Assembly (NCBI GenBank): GCA_036850595.1
Contig: CM072161.1
Span: forward strand, 10,251,905 to 10,315,904
Reading direction: 5' to 3'
Source of the DNA: Rhyacichthys aspro
Lineage: Eukaryota; Chordata; Actinopteri; Gobiiformes; Rhyacichthyidae
Length of the DNA: 64,000 nt
Part shown: piece by piece, positions 13,301 through 28,362 of the stretch
How positions within the stretch are numbered: position 1 is the stretch's first letter
Layout of the letters: each line of letters opens with the position of its first letter
Notes under the pieces: generated by a model
Databases searched by the model: none
Seen by the model: the letters and a program-made list of their open reading frames with translations, nothing else
Told to the model about the DNA's origin: nothing
Made by a program: the position numbers and the translations under genes

Positions 13301-16300
13301 AACCTGCATCTGAAGGCGCTGAGCTGTAAAGAAACCATTCGATGAATAAAAAAATCTGATGTGTAGCCTTTAGTATTTTACCTACATTTATTTAGCAACA
13401 CTGTAGCCATTAGTATTATATCATTATCCTGTGAGAATTAAATTTGTCCTGTCTATAGTCTGTAATTGGGATATGAATCATTTTGACATTTCACAACACA
13501 ATTACACAAAGCTATTCATGTTTCCTATGTGAAAATATTTCTTCTGCTTCATAGCATGAGTTTAAATTAAAATGTTAGTAAGTGGCTGCTTTTAAAAACA
13601 CAAACCGGTCTTCAGAATTACCACAGAAAGAAAAATGCTTTTAAACTTCAGTGCAGGTCCAGGAAAGGAAACGTCAATGGTCCAGGAAAAAGAATGTAAT
13701 TTCTTTGCTAAAGTGAGAAGCTAACAGATAAGGAACTCTTAAGTTGAAGATTAAGCTTGTCAGTGTGCGTATTTAGCTTTAGCCAAAGGGCCTGGTTCTG
13801 TTCACACTCTAACACTGATGTGATCTCACACTAATGCCTAGCTTCCTGTCCAAAGTCAGTCTACAGGCCGCACTGGGAGACACCGGAAAGAAAGACGAAG
13901 AACATAATGGCAGAGGGTTGTAAAACGCAGCCAGATATCAGAATCCATTTAGCCAAAGCCATTACAGCATCTGACAGTTTAGTGCCCAATGTATGCTGCG
14001 TAAATGATAATGAGAGCAGAGCATATGTGAAGCGTTTGACACTTAAATTCAAAAGGGGCCCTGATAGACCGTTTTCAGCCCATTCTTGTCAATTAGCATC
14101 ATGTTTAATTTATCTGCTGTGAGTCCCAAAAAGTCAACCCAAATAAAGTCCATCTAAATTAATTTGAGGTCACCATTTTGTGGTAAATTAGTTCTGGGGA
14201 GAAAACACCACTAACTGCCAGTTTGATTTAAAATCTGTCTTTCAATTAAATACAATAGTTAAGCCCCAAAATATTTTGTCTTTGTCGTGTGGCATAATGG
14301 AGCCTGAAGCCTCCGGAGACAAGGGATGGTCTGTGGAGGGTAATAGGCACAGATTTGACAGACTTTGTGTCAATTGAGCTTAAACCATATACGGATTATT
14401 GTAACAGGATCCTACTCAACTGTATGAGAAGATACATATTTGTGTTGTCAGATATTCAATGCAGCTGCAGAGATGGAATATTATAGATGCTAGTGTATCT
14501 GACAACTTTTTCTGGTCAGACACAAGGAATAGTCAAGTGTACCCATTGTTAAGATTACATCCATTGAGTTCACTCTGCTCATGTCACTTCATTCTAAATC
14601 AAATGACTAAAGCAATAAATTAAAGGTTAGATGGACTTTGTCATTTCCTGATTTGTGCAGTCTGGGCATTAAGATGTGGTCTGTACTATAAGTGCAGCTG
14701 TAAAAATAGGTCTCCATCAAGTACTTTGCACATCATTTTGAAGCAATGACATTTCACAACTTTATTAGCTGACAATATAGGAACCTCCCTGCGGTTTTGC
14801 ATGATCGGGTTTGAAGTATGCAGGCACCAAAAGCCCCTAGAAGTCAAAGGTGGCAAGTGAAATAGATCCGTAGCATTCTCTCTGTTTGACAACCGTACAG
14901 TTTTTCTAATTCACCAAAACAGTTGTTTATGCTCTATTGAGAACTAAAGTTGTAAATGTTTTGACATTGACTGACAGGTGTGCCTCTGTCCTCATCTCTC
15001 AGCGTGGCTTGTGTTTTTGAAGCATGCATTCATCAAGACTTGCCTCTTGTTTAAGTAACAACGTATTGTGTTTGTTGGAGTAAGAAACTTTCCATAAGTC
15101 TGCCTTAAACTACATGAGCCAACATCTCTCTAACATGAGACTACTCCATTTGACCATACACCACGGTGCTATTTCAGTCATCTGTTTGCCGCGATGTTAG
15201 CTAACTGGTTAATTGGCAAGGAATTACATCTATTTATGAGTGAAGCAACACAGAGAAGGCTGCACAAGAATTCCTACCGAGTCAAAGTGGATACGTATTT
15301 TTGTAATTAACCTTTCAACAGATTAATTTTTGAAGAAGGGATGTATGTGGTACTTGAATTTAGCTTATGACCTTTAGCGGAATTGTATTTGCACACACAG
15401 TCTGGAGAACTGGCGGGTTCGGAGACGGCTGTTATTTGAGACACAATAGAGCATTTCACGGCAGAATTCCTCCACAGACGATGACAACATGCACAGAATT
15501 TATTTTACTCAAAATAGTCAAAATCCAACCATAATTGACGCCCTTCCTAAACTTTTAGTAAATATTTTCCAACAGCAGTTGATCAAGGCGGGAGCAGCAG
15601 TGATCATTCAGAACCAAGGACTACAAGCTGATCGTAGACAAAAGGTTTCCATCACTGTCACTGCTACACCAGGAAATCAATATGTCGCTGGTGGTAAACA
15701 CTGGTCTGTCACTCTCACACCTGTAGATCGTATGGGAACACTTTTATCTTGCCACATCGCTTACAAACACACACACACGAGGTGAAATTGTGATTTATGT
15801 GCGCTCCCGCGGTGGACAAGAATCAACATCCCATCTAAAGGGCCATGTCAAGCTTGCCCAGAAATGCACTATGGATAACCACTAGTGCCTGTGGCAGGTT
15901 CACGGTCAGCCAGTTCGCAGTGTCTTTGCTAAGTCAAATGTGTCATACTGCTGTGTACAGTCTGGTGATGAACTAATTAGTGACAACGGAGGTGAAAAGC
16001 TAGCACTGCAGTAGCGTGTGTATAGGTGTCTGTAGGCCATCCACCCAGTTTGGGAGAGCGCTCTGACAGCTGCGTTGCCTTAAGCTCCAGCTAATTTGAG
16101 AAAAGAGAGTTAAACATTGAGCCCTGTTTGACTAAGTTGGCGTAATTGTGTCAATGTCTCACCAATAGAAGGCAACGATGATGATGAGTGATATTTCTTT
16201 CAGTAAAAGGTGAACTTTAGGATGAAAACGTGACTTTGAACTAAGCCTTGTGGGTACATTTTACAACATTGAACAAACTAGCTACCACTCCAGACGCATC

Positions 16301-19300
16301 CATGTTTCACGTCCGAGCCCTCTGGATAAAACGCAACCACCTTTCTTCTCCGCTCTGCATTCAGGACGAGGCGAAAGAGCCCGAGGATGTCAGGATTCAC
16401 TCGGGCTGACAGTATGTAGCCACAGGCCTGTCAGCGCTGTAGCCTACTTTAAAATGTGATCACTCGAATGTGACGACACCAAAGGCACCAAAATATCCCA
16501 CAGTTTTGACGTCACACTCTGAGTCTTGTTGAAGAGAGGATGCGCCGAGGAGCTCGCTAAGTGTCCCATTAATCTCCGGACAGGTAATACAGTGTGCGAT
16601 GGTGTTTCTGAAGGGGGTGTGTCATGGGCATTAGGCTCACACTGTGCAAGGTTAACCAATTCATTACAGCTTGTTGTCGTCTACAGGGCATTGTGCTGCT
16701 AGCTGTTGCTTAGGTTTTTTTTTTCCGCTTAGCAAAGATGATTCTAATCCTTGTGAAAAATTAAGGAGCATAAAGTGGCGTAAAGTAGGTGAAATATAGC
16801 AAAGTGTGAGGTCAAAAGGAAAACAGGCCAGAAAAAAGAAAAGCATGGAGAGGAGTGCAGTCACTGGGAATGGAGAGCGTGAGACTGTCATGGCTAAAAT
16901 AGAGGCAGGTGCAGGGAATAAGGATGACATCCATGGTTAAGTGGTTTGCTGAATGTCAAGCTACAGCTCATTCCTTTCTTAAAGCTCCAGTCTAGTGAGA
17001 ATTCAAAGATGATGTTTGCCTTTGAATGAAACCTACGGCAATTAAAATATACTGTAGCTTCTTTTAAGCCCCTTTCCTTGAGGTTGATGGAAATTTGTCC
17101 GATTTTTTTTTTTTAATATTGTGCCTCAGTCAGACTTGTGTCCTTATATAGTTTTAAGATGAATTTGGCAAATCGCAAACAACTGACAGTGTGTGCTGTT
17201 GTTGAGTGGGTAGAGAACATTAGTGGTGTGATCATCTATGAGCATTAAGACTACACCAGCTACTGACTATACGCAGAGGAATGTGTTAAGCAAAATCTCA
17301 AGTAACACCACACAGAAGTAAAAAAGTTATCCAGAATTTATTTTAGTTCTGCTACTGTTCTGCCTGACGAGAAGAATACAAATCACTGAAGCAGCAAAAC
17401 GTACATTAAAGTAGAAGATGCTCATTACATAGTTTTTCAATTTGTTCAATAATGCATAACACATCTACGATTTTAGGGCTACATCAAAAATGAAGGTTAT
17501 GACTTTTAGCATCCATCTGGTAAACAACACAGAAGTCAACATGCTTGAACATTAGTCCACTATAATACTGACTCTGTAAACACACATGACAATATGGGCC
17601 AGAGATACAGAAGAACATAGATGAAATAAAAATACATTTAGAGTGGCTTATTTCCTTGGATATGTATAGAGAATATGCATAACAGATGGTGTCATTAAAA
17701 AGACATAATAAATGAAGGACTTTCATCAATGACACTAGTTTTACTGCACAGGAAACCTAACATAGCACCAACACCTGCAGCAAAATGAAGCTAATGCATG
17801 GACCGTGGCACAACATGGGGGCAATCACATGAGATTGAAGTTTTAAATACAGTTAACAGACCTGCATTAGAAGATAATAGAATCAGGCGACCAAAGGTTT
17901 TACACAGCACATCTCCTGCAAAGGCTGTGCTAATGAAGCCATCTTCACTCAATTAATCTTCCACATTTGTTTTGGGGGGAGTTGACAATGCTACAGAATT
18001 GGGTTAATACACTTTATGTCTTCACTAATAGCCTTGTATAATAAATGGCAATTCAGCAATAAGCCAGTTCTTAATAGAGACATCTGAAAAGAAAGAAAGT
18101 TTCCTGTATTCACTTATGGCATATGAATAAGCCAAACCAAAAATCTGGAAATTTGAATGTTGCACCTGCTTCGTTGTTATATAAGAGCATGTGAGTCCAA
18201 ATCAGGCTATAAAAAGATGCATATGGGTGACAGAGCAGTGCTTTGACACAATGATAGTCACTGGCTCAGAGGTGAGGATTCCTGGGACGGGACGGGAGCT
18301 GCAGTCGTGATGGTGTACTAGGATGTTCTGAGAGGACGAGGTGATGAAGAGTGAAATATAAAGGTGGAAACACTGTTCTATCAATGGTGTTGATTATCTG
18401 CCTATGTACTGAGACAAGGAGGCACTTTTTAATGTATCTGTTAAAGTGGATCATTAAAGCTGAGAATAAAGCGGTATTTCAGGGTCAGGTGTTGCATCAC
18501 TTAGTAAAGTAAATCAGTATAGGTTTAATGGTTTGATTAAAAAAAATAATAATAAATTGAATTGTATACACCTTTTGTTAGTTGACCTCTCCTGTTAATG
18601 GAAAAACATGCTTTGTTTAAATCTTCTATGTAGCATGTTGAAATAGATTTCAGTAAGAGATGTTTCATAGTGCAGCTTGTGTTTGCCAGATGGAAGTCTG
18701 CACCAAAGCAGAGAACATTGTGCAAAATTCATCCACAAAAGTCTGCATGACCCTGCTATCTTTTATACTGAAGTAAAGTGTTTAATTGTCCAATACAAAG
18801 TATATCATGCATGACAGGCTTAAGAGGTACAATGAGTGGGCTCCACTGAGTTGAAAACATTGTGAGGGGAAGTGGAAAGTTGAATGTGATTAATTTTAGC
18901 CTTTGGACTGCAGATGCTGGGAGTTATTTTTGATATGATTACATCAACATGTTACTGTCTGGCTTTGTCAGACTGAATCCTTGTCCTACTTTAAGTAGCC
19001 TATGTGGCAACCTTTAGGATTGCAAGCATGAGTTTGTTTAGTTTGTGTGTCCTTGTCGCCGTTGGATCCCGGCTCCCTAACTGCTGCGGTAATGCACTGT
19101 AGTCCAGCTGTGCTCAGAGTATCTAAACAAATGAATAATTAAAATGTTTTCAGAAACTGGGATAACCTGCATGTTGTTTTCCCTCTATGGCAATACACGA
19201 CCCCTCTTCCCTGAAAATAATCCAGCTGAGTTCTCTCTATATGTAAAACGCAGCAGTATCGACACGGATCCTGCGAATAACAAACCAACTCGGCACTTGG

Positions 19301-22300
19301 GCTTTTGTTTACTTGTTTGGACAAGAAGAGGAGTCATACAGCATTAAAATCAGCTCAGCCCAAAGACAAAAATCCATTCTGCATTACAAACTAGCGCAGC
19401 ATCCAAAACAGTTAGTAATAAAGTCATACAGCCTTTAGTTTTTAACAAGGTCAATAAATATAACTGCAAGGTCACAGAGTTCCTTGATCCAAACTGTTGG
19501 AAGTAGGTTGATCAAAAGGACTTGTTCTACTTTGTTTCAACACACAAAGTCAAACAATATTAAATACTATACAATGATAAATGCTCTTTAAGCTGTGAAT
19601 GCAGAAGAAGAAGATTATTATACTGGAATAGAGATAACAGCAAACGTAGATGACTAACATCAAACAGGACAATACCTATTTCAGAGAGATGAACAGCAAA
19701 TAGATGCTCAGCAACATTCCCTGCTCATTATCTCATGCTGTAGGTGTATTGACTCAGGATAATCATTCATTGCAGTAAATACATGCAGTTTACTTTGCCA
19801 TGTGAGTCAACATGCCACAGCAAACACAGCAGCTGAATTTTAAATGGTGCCTTAGTTCAGTGGGAGTCGTAGTAATGAATTATTACAGCAAAGCAACTAC
19901 GGGCTGTGATAGTAAAATTAATTGCACCAAGTTGATGTTTATATGTGCATTTTAAAAAAAAGAGATTGCAATCTTGATATTTTTTTTCTTTCCCACAGAC
20001 AACACATCTGGCACAGCTCCCTAAATTCTTTATTGCAGTAGTACAAATCAGGTTTTTACAAATTCATATGCTACATTTGCTGCTGTGTATGTCATGCATT
20101 ATACATTCACACAGCCGTGTCTAATAATAGTTGCAGACAAATTTTGCACACCTTTTTAAAATGACTGCATGCAGTATTGTCTGACTGGTCAATGTTTCTT
20201 ATCCAGTTTTATGAAGTTTTCTTTTCTTTAATGTTATAATTGACAGGTATGGACCTTATTATCAAGTATGTAAAGACAACATTTTCTCATTCTAGGTGTA
20301 GGTCACTGTGTTGCTCTGCGCTATCAGCTGATCAGTATCACCTCCATCTCCTAATCAGCCCAATCAGCTATCAGCTATCAGAGCAAAACAAGGCAATTAT
20401 GTGGCGGTGATAATGTGACAGGCTCACCCTCGCTCTCACTCGTTTATGTCACCGCAGCTTTTCCTCCAGCGTCCCGTCCAAGTGCTTCGATTCACCTAGA
20501 TGTGTCTCAGCTGAAGACTTGTCTACACTAAATACAGATGGACATTGACTCGCTAGAATAATCCTGACTCTGGGACTCTGGGAAGTATTGCAGGTAACCC
20601 TAAGAGATAAATAAATTTTGTTCTATTGTTATGATCCAGGAAAATAATGTGTAAATGAATGTATATGCAAACAAATGGCCTTGGACTGTATTTCATTGTT
20701 TTCATAAGCGTTCAAATTGCTTGTCTCTCAGGTCACTCACATCGTGACGCCAGCCCTCACTCGGGACGCTGGCAAGAGGTAGGGGTCAAATTTTTTGCTT
20801 AAATGTTGAATGTTGGAAGTTAAAATAATTATAAATATTATTACATAAAGTTCATTCAAAAGCCATTCAGATAACTGGGTTGGGCCTTTACCTGTCGACT
20901 ACTGTTAAAGAAGAGACAAGGTTTCTTACAAACACTGTTCTTAAAATCGCTTTAAATCCCTTTGCCTTTAAAAAAAACTTGGTGCTATTACCATGTATAT
21001 GGATTCAAATAACATTACCCTTATCTGAATGAATCATGTTTCTGAAGCTGATTTTCACATAATATTGTAAAATTTAAACTCAGAGAAAATATATTAGAAT
21101 GTGGTGCAGCATTTAATAGGACATTCTGGAGTATTCATCTGCCTGAGCCATTTGTGGAAGAGGTCTGTTTTTTTTTCTTTGCTGCACCAGTTAAACACAA
21201 AAATAATTTCAGAAAGATAAAAATCCTTAGTATCCTTAAACACATCAACTAATGGAAATAAAGCAATAAAGTAGCCATTTTGTAAATGTAAATGGGATTG
21301 GTGCTCGTAATATTTCCTGGTTAGCTCCACATTTCCGTCCATGTGCAGCAGCCAACCAACTGCTGCCATCTATAAACCTATAGTGCAACCTTTGCTCTGC
21401 AGATAACCATTAAGTTTTACAGCCTTCAAACCAGAGGTATTACCCTTCATAAAATGCAGTAGCCCCTGCATTAGGTCTGGTATTAGGAAGCTGTTTGAGC
21501 GGCCATCATTTTTAATGAACAAGTAACAATGACAGATAGGAACAGATTGGTGTGGGATGAATCTGGAAATGACAAATTATGTTGAGTGTGCCACAATTCT
21601 GCCATATACAGTAAACACTCAATATGTACGGCTATTCCCTGTCTATGTTTGACAAGACAAAGTGAGGAAAGACATGAAGAGAGTGGAGATTGACATGCAG
21701 TAGATTGACTAATCAATTAGGAATCAAACTTTGTATTCCAACACACTGAGCTGCCAGTTGGCTATTTTTATAAGTCCATTGCACACAATTAAGTTGTTGA
21801 CAGTGTTTAATTGGAATTGTCCAGTGTTGGTTTAAATAATTTCTCTGTGTACCTCATCCTACTGGCATGACACATTTAACAAGTGTCAATGGATGCAACA
21901 TATTTTACTGCCAGGTAAAGTCTTTTTTGTTGCCAATAATTGTTGTCTCTGCAGAGCTCAGCATTTGTTATAGATCATAGCAATATAATATGGCTCATCA
22001 TACTAACCCAGACTAAAAGAAGGCCCACTAAAACCGAGTCACGACCAAGAACAATGCATGTGAAAAATACCAGTGGGGTCTCACCACCAGTGAATGGAGC
22101 CCGTTCTTTGAAGCATACACAGATATTTGAAGATAAGCTTGGTCTTGACTTGTGCAAGACTAATAATAATAATAAAATGTTTTCCAGTGACTTTCAAGGA
22201 TTATAGCCACCACCAATGCTCCTATGCCCATCCTTAATGAGCCTCCATAGATACCAAGTGGCTATTTTTTTTCAAAACGACCCACACCTTAAAAAAAGCA

Positions 22301-25300
22301 GCCCAGCGTCTGCACAGTGACTTATAATTAGTGTACTCCATGACTCACTAGCATGGCTTGATGTAATCTTTTAAAAGGCTCCACGGCATGTTTTAATGAT
22401 GGCCTCAGTAACTGCATCAGAGCCCCAAAAATATCAGAAAATGAAAATGAACTCTTACACCATCATCTGTGCCTAATGGATGGTATCTGATGAAGTGAAG
22501 CATGCAGCTGTATAAGTACAAGGTCATGTGTCCACTTTTAATGGGTTTGCATCTCTGCAGCAGACAATGAATACAATGAGTTTCCCACTATTTCAGTGAC
22601 ATTTGGTGAGTTATTCTTCCTGCTCAAGACAAAATGGCCCATCTGAGGACTTGTCTCATGGATGACTGTTACATGATATACTTAAAAGGAGGTTATACAA
22701 GATGGTTACCATGGCATTTGCATTTTTTTCCCTCTAAAGCTTCTCATTCCTGACAGATAATGGTGCAGGTCAAGCTTTCCTTGTGCCTCTCTTCCTCTTG
22801 ATCCAAACGTGACTAAGAGCTGGGTCGCTTTAACCTCTCGATTCTCTCACTCTGACATCTTCACGTGGAAATGATTATCCCTTACACACCTCCATTGCAG
22901 CAACTACACCATGTACCCCTCCTACACTAGATGGGCTAGGTGCTATATGAGATACACGCCTGGACATAAGGTGACAAAATGAACAGTATGTACAGAAAAA
23001 GCAGAAGGGTTTGACTTTTTCGCTGTCTTTGTAAAGCTTTTTCATTGTCTCACATAGCTTCAACACTATTCACACACATACAGGGGCCTACAGTATCACA
23101 TCTGTTGAGGAGAGCAGATGGATTTTGATGTATAACCTGTACAACTACCAAACTAAGTCACGTTTTGACCAAAGAGCCCTGTATTGTCCCATACAGTGTA
23201 ATAACAAATAGACATACAACATCAGTGCTATTAAGTATGGCTAGATTTAATGTGGCTCATTCAATTGCAGACATACAACCAAGTCACTGTTGTAGCTTTG
23301 CCATTACAATATATATATGATCTAGTTGCTCCCACTCCCATAAATGACATATTTTGACAGATGTTCTTGATACACCTCTGAGGTCTCTGGGCTGTTTCAC
23401 TGTAAACTGTCAAGTATGCAAGGACTCTCTAGTGGACTTTTTGGTAGCCCTTGATACACACTTTATGTAAGTGTGCAATCTTGCTCTCTTTAAGACCCTC
23501 GATTCACATCTCAGCGCCGTCGAAACAGAATACAACGAAATATATGGTCTTCACCAATTATCTGTCAGGTTTTTGGCTGAAAGCACGTTTTGGCTCTGGT
23601 TATACTGTTTTAATGGTTTTGTTAAGATGGCAGTGCACTGAAATAGAAAGAAGTTGGCTTGAAAAAAATCTCACAAGTTTGATGTTCTCTTCCTGTCCAT
23701 ATGTGAAAGCTGTGACTGGACTGGAAATGAGAATAATGAGAATTCAAAACCCTATACTAATGAGCTTTTCAGAGTGTGAATGTTAATGTGTCATTGCTAG
23801 GAGACCAGTCATTTCTTTTAACTTTTTCAATTATTCTTTGATGTAATGGCAGTACGACAATGCATGCTTGTGATGTTTCTGACATGAGGGCTATTTGAAC
23901 AGAGAGCAGAGCATGTTGGAGGGCATCAGACATGGCGCTCCTCTAAAGTACAGTATATCATCAGGTTCAACAAATGACAGACTATAAAATAAGCAAATTG
24001 GTCCTTATCCCATAACCATAAGCCACACCACAACTTGTACAATATACAGGCGGAGACTGAATTGCACTTAAGCTGTTGAAACAGGAAATGAAAGCCAATT
24101 GCAATCCAAGTGGACATCTTAAAGGTGCAGTTGGCAATAAAAATAGTCCAAACAAAACCACAAGTGCTTCAAAACCATGCCTAAACTCCAATAAGCAGAT
24201 AGCTTATAAACCACATAAGTAGTACTCCATTTTTAAATATCCACTAACTCCTGCTTGAGAAAACCTCATACATATCGTCATATATACGTCTAAAAATGTA
24301 ATGCCAAATAAGTAACTTAATAAAGCATGTCAGACTGAACTGGAGAACTATTAGTAGTACAGAGACAAAAGCTAAACAAACGAATGTATCCGGCTGATAA
24401 AACTTATCCGCATTAGAGGTTTCTTCAAAGGTAAAATGTCATGTCAAGTTTGGTTCTTAAACCTTGCCTTCAAAAGTAAAGTTAAAGTGATCTCATCCCG
24501 AAATATAACTTTTGTCTGTGAAATTGGGTGCCTTTAATCATCGCTTTGGGAGCCTATTCCCAGTTTGCCCTGCACTGCAACACAAAGGCTGTTTGAGGCC
24601 AGGGAAGCCTTGAACATTTGTATTTGTCATTCTCTTTGTCGTCAACAGATTTTGGAATATTGTGGCCTTTTAATTTATTGGGTACCCAGCTTTCATAGCA
24701 TCTTTTTTAGAAAGCTCATTATTAAGGCTCCACAGATGCACAATGCATTGAACTCCCCATAGTACTCTTTATTTAGGAATAAAGTAATCCACTGTTCTAT
24801 CAATTATTAAACTGTAGAGGTGTCTTTTTGAGGGACTGGTTTTCTAATTAAAAGCTCCAAAGAGAATTGTTTTCAAATCTTACATATGCTTTAGTCATTA
24901 TTTTTGACAATAGACTTGCCTCTAAAACAGACTTTACATTAAATATCTATTGATCACAGCACTACATGCCTCTATCAAGCTCTTGTTTCTTCCATGTCTG
25001 TCTCGGCCCAAATGCCAGAATAAGCAGCCTGCCACAAAGCCAAAGAAAGCAATCACTGCTGTTTGAACAGTACACGAACAACACCAGCAATAGCAAATTC
25101 TGCAAAAGTCTGCAAAAGCACGTTATTACTTTTCCTGATGGATTCTAAATGTCACTCCTGCGTGACTACGGGCGCTGTATCTGTGGCACAAAAATTCATT
25201 TATTTCCTAAAAATCAAAACATGCCATTTCTCATCTGTGACCTGTCAGAACAGAGGTCCTGTTGTCTACCATTAACTGAGAGCTGCCCAACCACCGCTGA

Positions 25301-25847
25301 ATATTAATGGCGCCTTTTTCCCCTGGATCATTTAATTCACTATCTGCATCTTACAGGCTTTCGTGCTTCTCTCAGTGTGTGTGTGAGAGAGTGTGTGCAA
25401 TGCTGTGTCCATCAGAGAGGACATCTTTTGAGTTGGAGGCCTGTGGTTGAGATTAGTTTTATCAGTGCAGCATAATTGAGAAGTCATGCAATCACCAAAC
25501 ATGAATACAGTAATCAATTGGTGCTTCCAAAGACTTCAGAAGACACACTGTTGGAAACAGCCACTCCATATAATGTCTTGGTTTCAATTAAAACACATGA
25601 ATGTAGGCTCATTAGCAGCACCTTATTGAACGCTCATGTTAAACGACAGCTCATCAACAGGCAAGGCCAATCGAAGGCTCCTCTTTATCAGAAAGAAAAA
25701 CCTGTGCTATGGCAACCGAGCTGTGCGAGGATTTACATTAAAACCTCATTCTCCCAATAGTGACAGTGCGTCAAAGATGTGCGCAATGTGTCCGTTTGCG
25801 CAGCACACACTGAAAATGTACAAGGTGGTGGTTAACAGAAGGCTTAC
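10313..25847 (-). other. nlgn2: Large 5' intron of nlgn2
   Basis: This inferred 15.5-kb intron separates a non-coding first exon (donor after 25848) from the first coding exon (acceptor at 10313). It is AT-rich with many short, unconvincing reading frames on both strands. Simple repeats include a short AC run near 15768, a TAA run near 22162 and a GT-rich run near 25377. A CpG-enriched patch at 12.69-12.93 kb stands out and is listed separately. I recognise no nested gene, RNA gene or autonomous transposon. Confidence 0.55.
12688..12819 (-). CDS. Unassigned 43-residue ORF inside nlgn2 intron (doubtful)
   Basis: I do not recognise this ORF. On the minus strand an ATG at 12819 opens a 43-codon frame closed by TGA. 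It has a hydrophobic middle (FMLVFV) followed by a basic then acidic C-terminus (YKNKLTEYTYDTLSEDE). A second frame overlaps it from upstream (through 12841-12900), also stop-free for about 40 codons. The patch has more CpG dinucleotides than its surroundings, which lowers the chance of stop codons and so weakens the case for coding. The start context is poor (C at -3). It could be a real micropeptide, the terminal exon of an unseen gene, a decayed retrocopy, or chance. Confidence 0.15.
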   Translation of the reverse strand: MQRPDASFDFMLVFVRQHLLVQGGVRYKNKLTEYTYDTLSEDE

Positions 25848-26560
25848 CTTTATAAAAAGACACCGGGATTACGATGATGACGATGATGGTGGTGGTGATG
25901 GCCGGTCCATCCGATTCTTATCCTCTGTTGTCACCGTTTTTGGCTCGTAACTAGGCCATTTCTTCCAGCGATTATTTCTCAGGAGGCGTCGGAGGCGTAT
26001 CGGTAGTAGCTATACACCTTCCTCGTCTTTATCCGGCTTTTCCCCCAAAAAAGCACACCTCATATTGGTCCCCTCCCCTGCCTCCTCTTGTCATCCCTCT
26101 CTCTGACAACACCCTGCTCTGTGCTGATATTTCACTCACTTGTTTTAACGTTGACCTCAAACCGAGGAGGGGAAAAAAAATCTGTGGAAATAAAACGCTA
26201 TAGCGTCAAGTCTAACGCAAGCACACGTCCTCTTTCCCCCATTTGTTCATGCCGGGAATAATAATCCACAGTATCGCTCACAAATTGAGCGGCTTGTTGG
26301 GTTTAAAACGTGAAGGAGCTCTCTGAAGACGCGAAATCAGGTGTCCAGTCTGCTTTTCGCGTAGCTCGTCTTCAACCGTCTCTCCCTCTCTCCTGGTTTC
26401 ACTTTGAGAGAATTAGAGCTCGGGATGACAGATCTTCCGCTCAAGCCTCATGCTTTCAGAAAAAAACGGCTTTCAATGCTCGGATTCAGTGATATGATTG
26501 CAGTCTGGAGGAGCGTGAGCCTCTGCCTCCTCCGTCTCTGTCTCTCTCTCAGTGCGAGCT
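25848..26560 (-). promoter_or_regulatory. nlgn2: Probable nlgn2 promoter and non-coding first exon
   Basis: This is the most CpG-dense stretch near the 5' end of nlgn2. On the minus strand it contains an excellent donor (AAAG|GTAAGCC) at 25848/25847, and the next good acceptor in the gene is before the first coding exon. A non-coding first exon ending at 25848, with transcription starting somewhere between about 26.3 and 26.6 kb, fits the known NLGN architecture. A CAT/CAC-type trinucleotide stretch lies at 25872-25900 within the presumed UTR. I see no clear TATA box. The start of transcription is not determined, and the overlapping open frames here look like chance products of base composition. 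Confidence 0.5.
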
Positions 26561-28362
26561 CATCCACTCTCACAGCGATATAAGGGAACGAGAGACCACT
26601 TGCTATATTTCAGTGCGCAGCCGGTTGTCATGACAAGGAGAGGCGACGCGTAACTCAATAAGAAGAGGTCGCCATGTGAGGAGAGAAAAAACTGCAGTGG
26701 GATTTCATAGGGATTGTGCTTAAACGTGGATCTGCAACGCACTGACGTCAGAGCTGTATGGTTTTTCCTTTTATTTGTGATGTGTTTGTTTTGCCCCATG
26801 AAGCAAAGGCCAACGACATCATCACGGGGCTTTTTGCAGTTTGGGCATATCCAGCAGGGGGAGTAGTGTGCGGAGAGTGCGTCGAAACAAACATTAAGAC
26901 AAACCCATTCAAAGATATGGTCTGCTATAGGCTCCTGTTTGATAAAAGCAGTGCAAAGCGGTGCTGTAACTCTGTAAGCTGTAAAGCAGATTTTAGGGCC
27001 TGGCAACTTTTTTAGGGAAAGTGGTGGTGTCCCCTAAAAAGCTCTCATCTGAAAGAGAAGGAACTTTTTTTTTTCCACTCACACCACAGATGCTCCACTG
27101 TTTTACTGCTGCTAACATCTTCATTCTCTCTATTTTTCAACACATCAAGGACAAAATGTTTACTTAATGCCTACTAGATCCTATCCACTGAGAATAAATA
27201 TCATAATAAACACTGTGTACTAATGAATAGAAGAGCGTTTATGTAATCGCAGCTCTGTTCATTTTCTTTAACTCAAAAGTTCAGGGAAGAGGGAAAATGT
27301 AGGCTTCAGTTACTATGAATAAATACTCAAAGGAGATTCCCACCTTTGGGGAATTTACAAGGGTCAGGCAAACCACAGAACAAGGACAGAGTCTGGACAC
27401 CTACTGATGAAAAGTCTGGGATAAAGGGTCATTCTCAGATTTAGCCAAGAGGCAGCCTATTTAAATAAACTCCTGTCATTTGCATTGGGTCTGATCTGAT
27501 TTTTACACTCTAAAATAAAATAAATTAAACTGAGGCCATGTAGAACTTGATTACTTTGTTGATTGATTTCAGATGCCCACTAAAGATCCCACATCACCAC
27601 TATCAACCGTAACATATTTTACATTGATTTAGTGTATGGCATATTTAAAATAGCAGGTTTCACTTATTCCAAAAAAGCTACAAGCAATTTACCACCCATT
27701 TCCAGTCCAGTTACACTGAACCACCCGTATTATTAAATCTTTTTATGATAACTTTTGCACAAATATCCAAAACAATATACCTGCTGCTCCATTAACATCT
27801 AGAGCTTGCTTCTTGACTTCTGTAATTAATTAATGGATGCTTATCAGCTCCTTGTGACTGTACAAAAACAAAAAAAACTAACTCAGTCACTCAGCTCATA
27901 CGAGGCATAGTCATTAGAGTCATGAGAAGCCTAAAATCAGAGTCTTGTAATCATGAGCCATGTAAAAGGTTGTGCTGATGCTGTTAGCTGAGTGCAGGAA
28001 TGAAACACGCTTAGTTTAATTTGATTATGAAGAGCAACACAATAGTTTCATTTAACTGAGGAAACAAAATTGGGCTCTAATTCATGTGTAAATATGACAT
28101 TAGCATCACTCCGCTGATTAAGCTGGCACACATGGTAAGTGATGTGTATTTAGTTTCCATGTGCTGTTATGTAGCTCAATGAAAACACAATGCTAAGACT
28201 GAATTAAAAATGTATCATGGTGTTAGAAATAAAAATTTAAAGATTTTTTTTTGTTTTTTCGGATAAGATTGAAGTGTGTTACTTTCTAGTATTTATTTTT
28301 TAGATTTATGGCATGTTCATAATAAAATGTATAAGACTCTTTCTTAATTTGCACTCTGATCT

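Noticed and set aside
23451..23786. 111-codon plus-strand ORF
   Set aside because: No recognisable motif or splice context; its length is expected by chance in 64 kb.
26560..27006. 148-codon minus-strand ORF
   Set aside because: It lies over and upstream of the presumed nlgn2 promoter, resembles no known protein, and fits chance in a GC-richer region.
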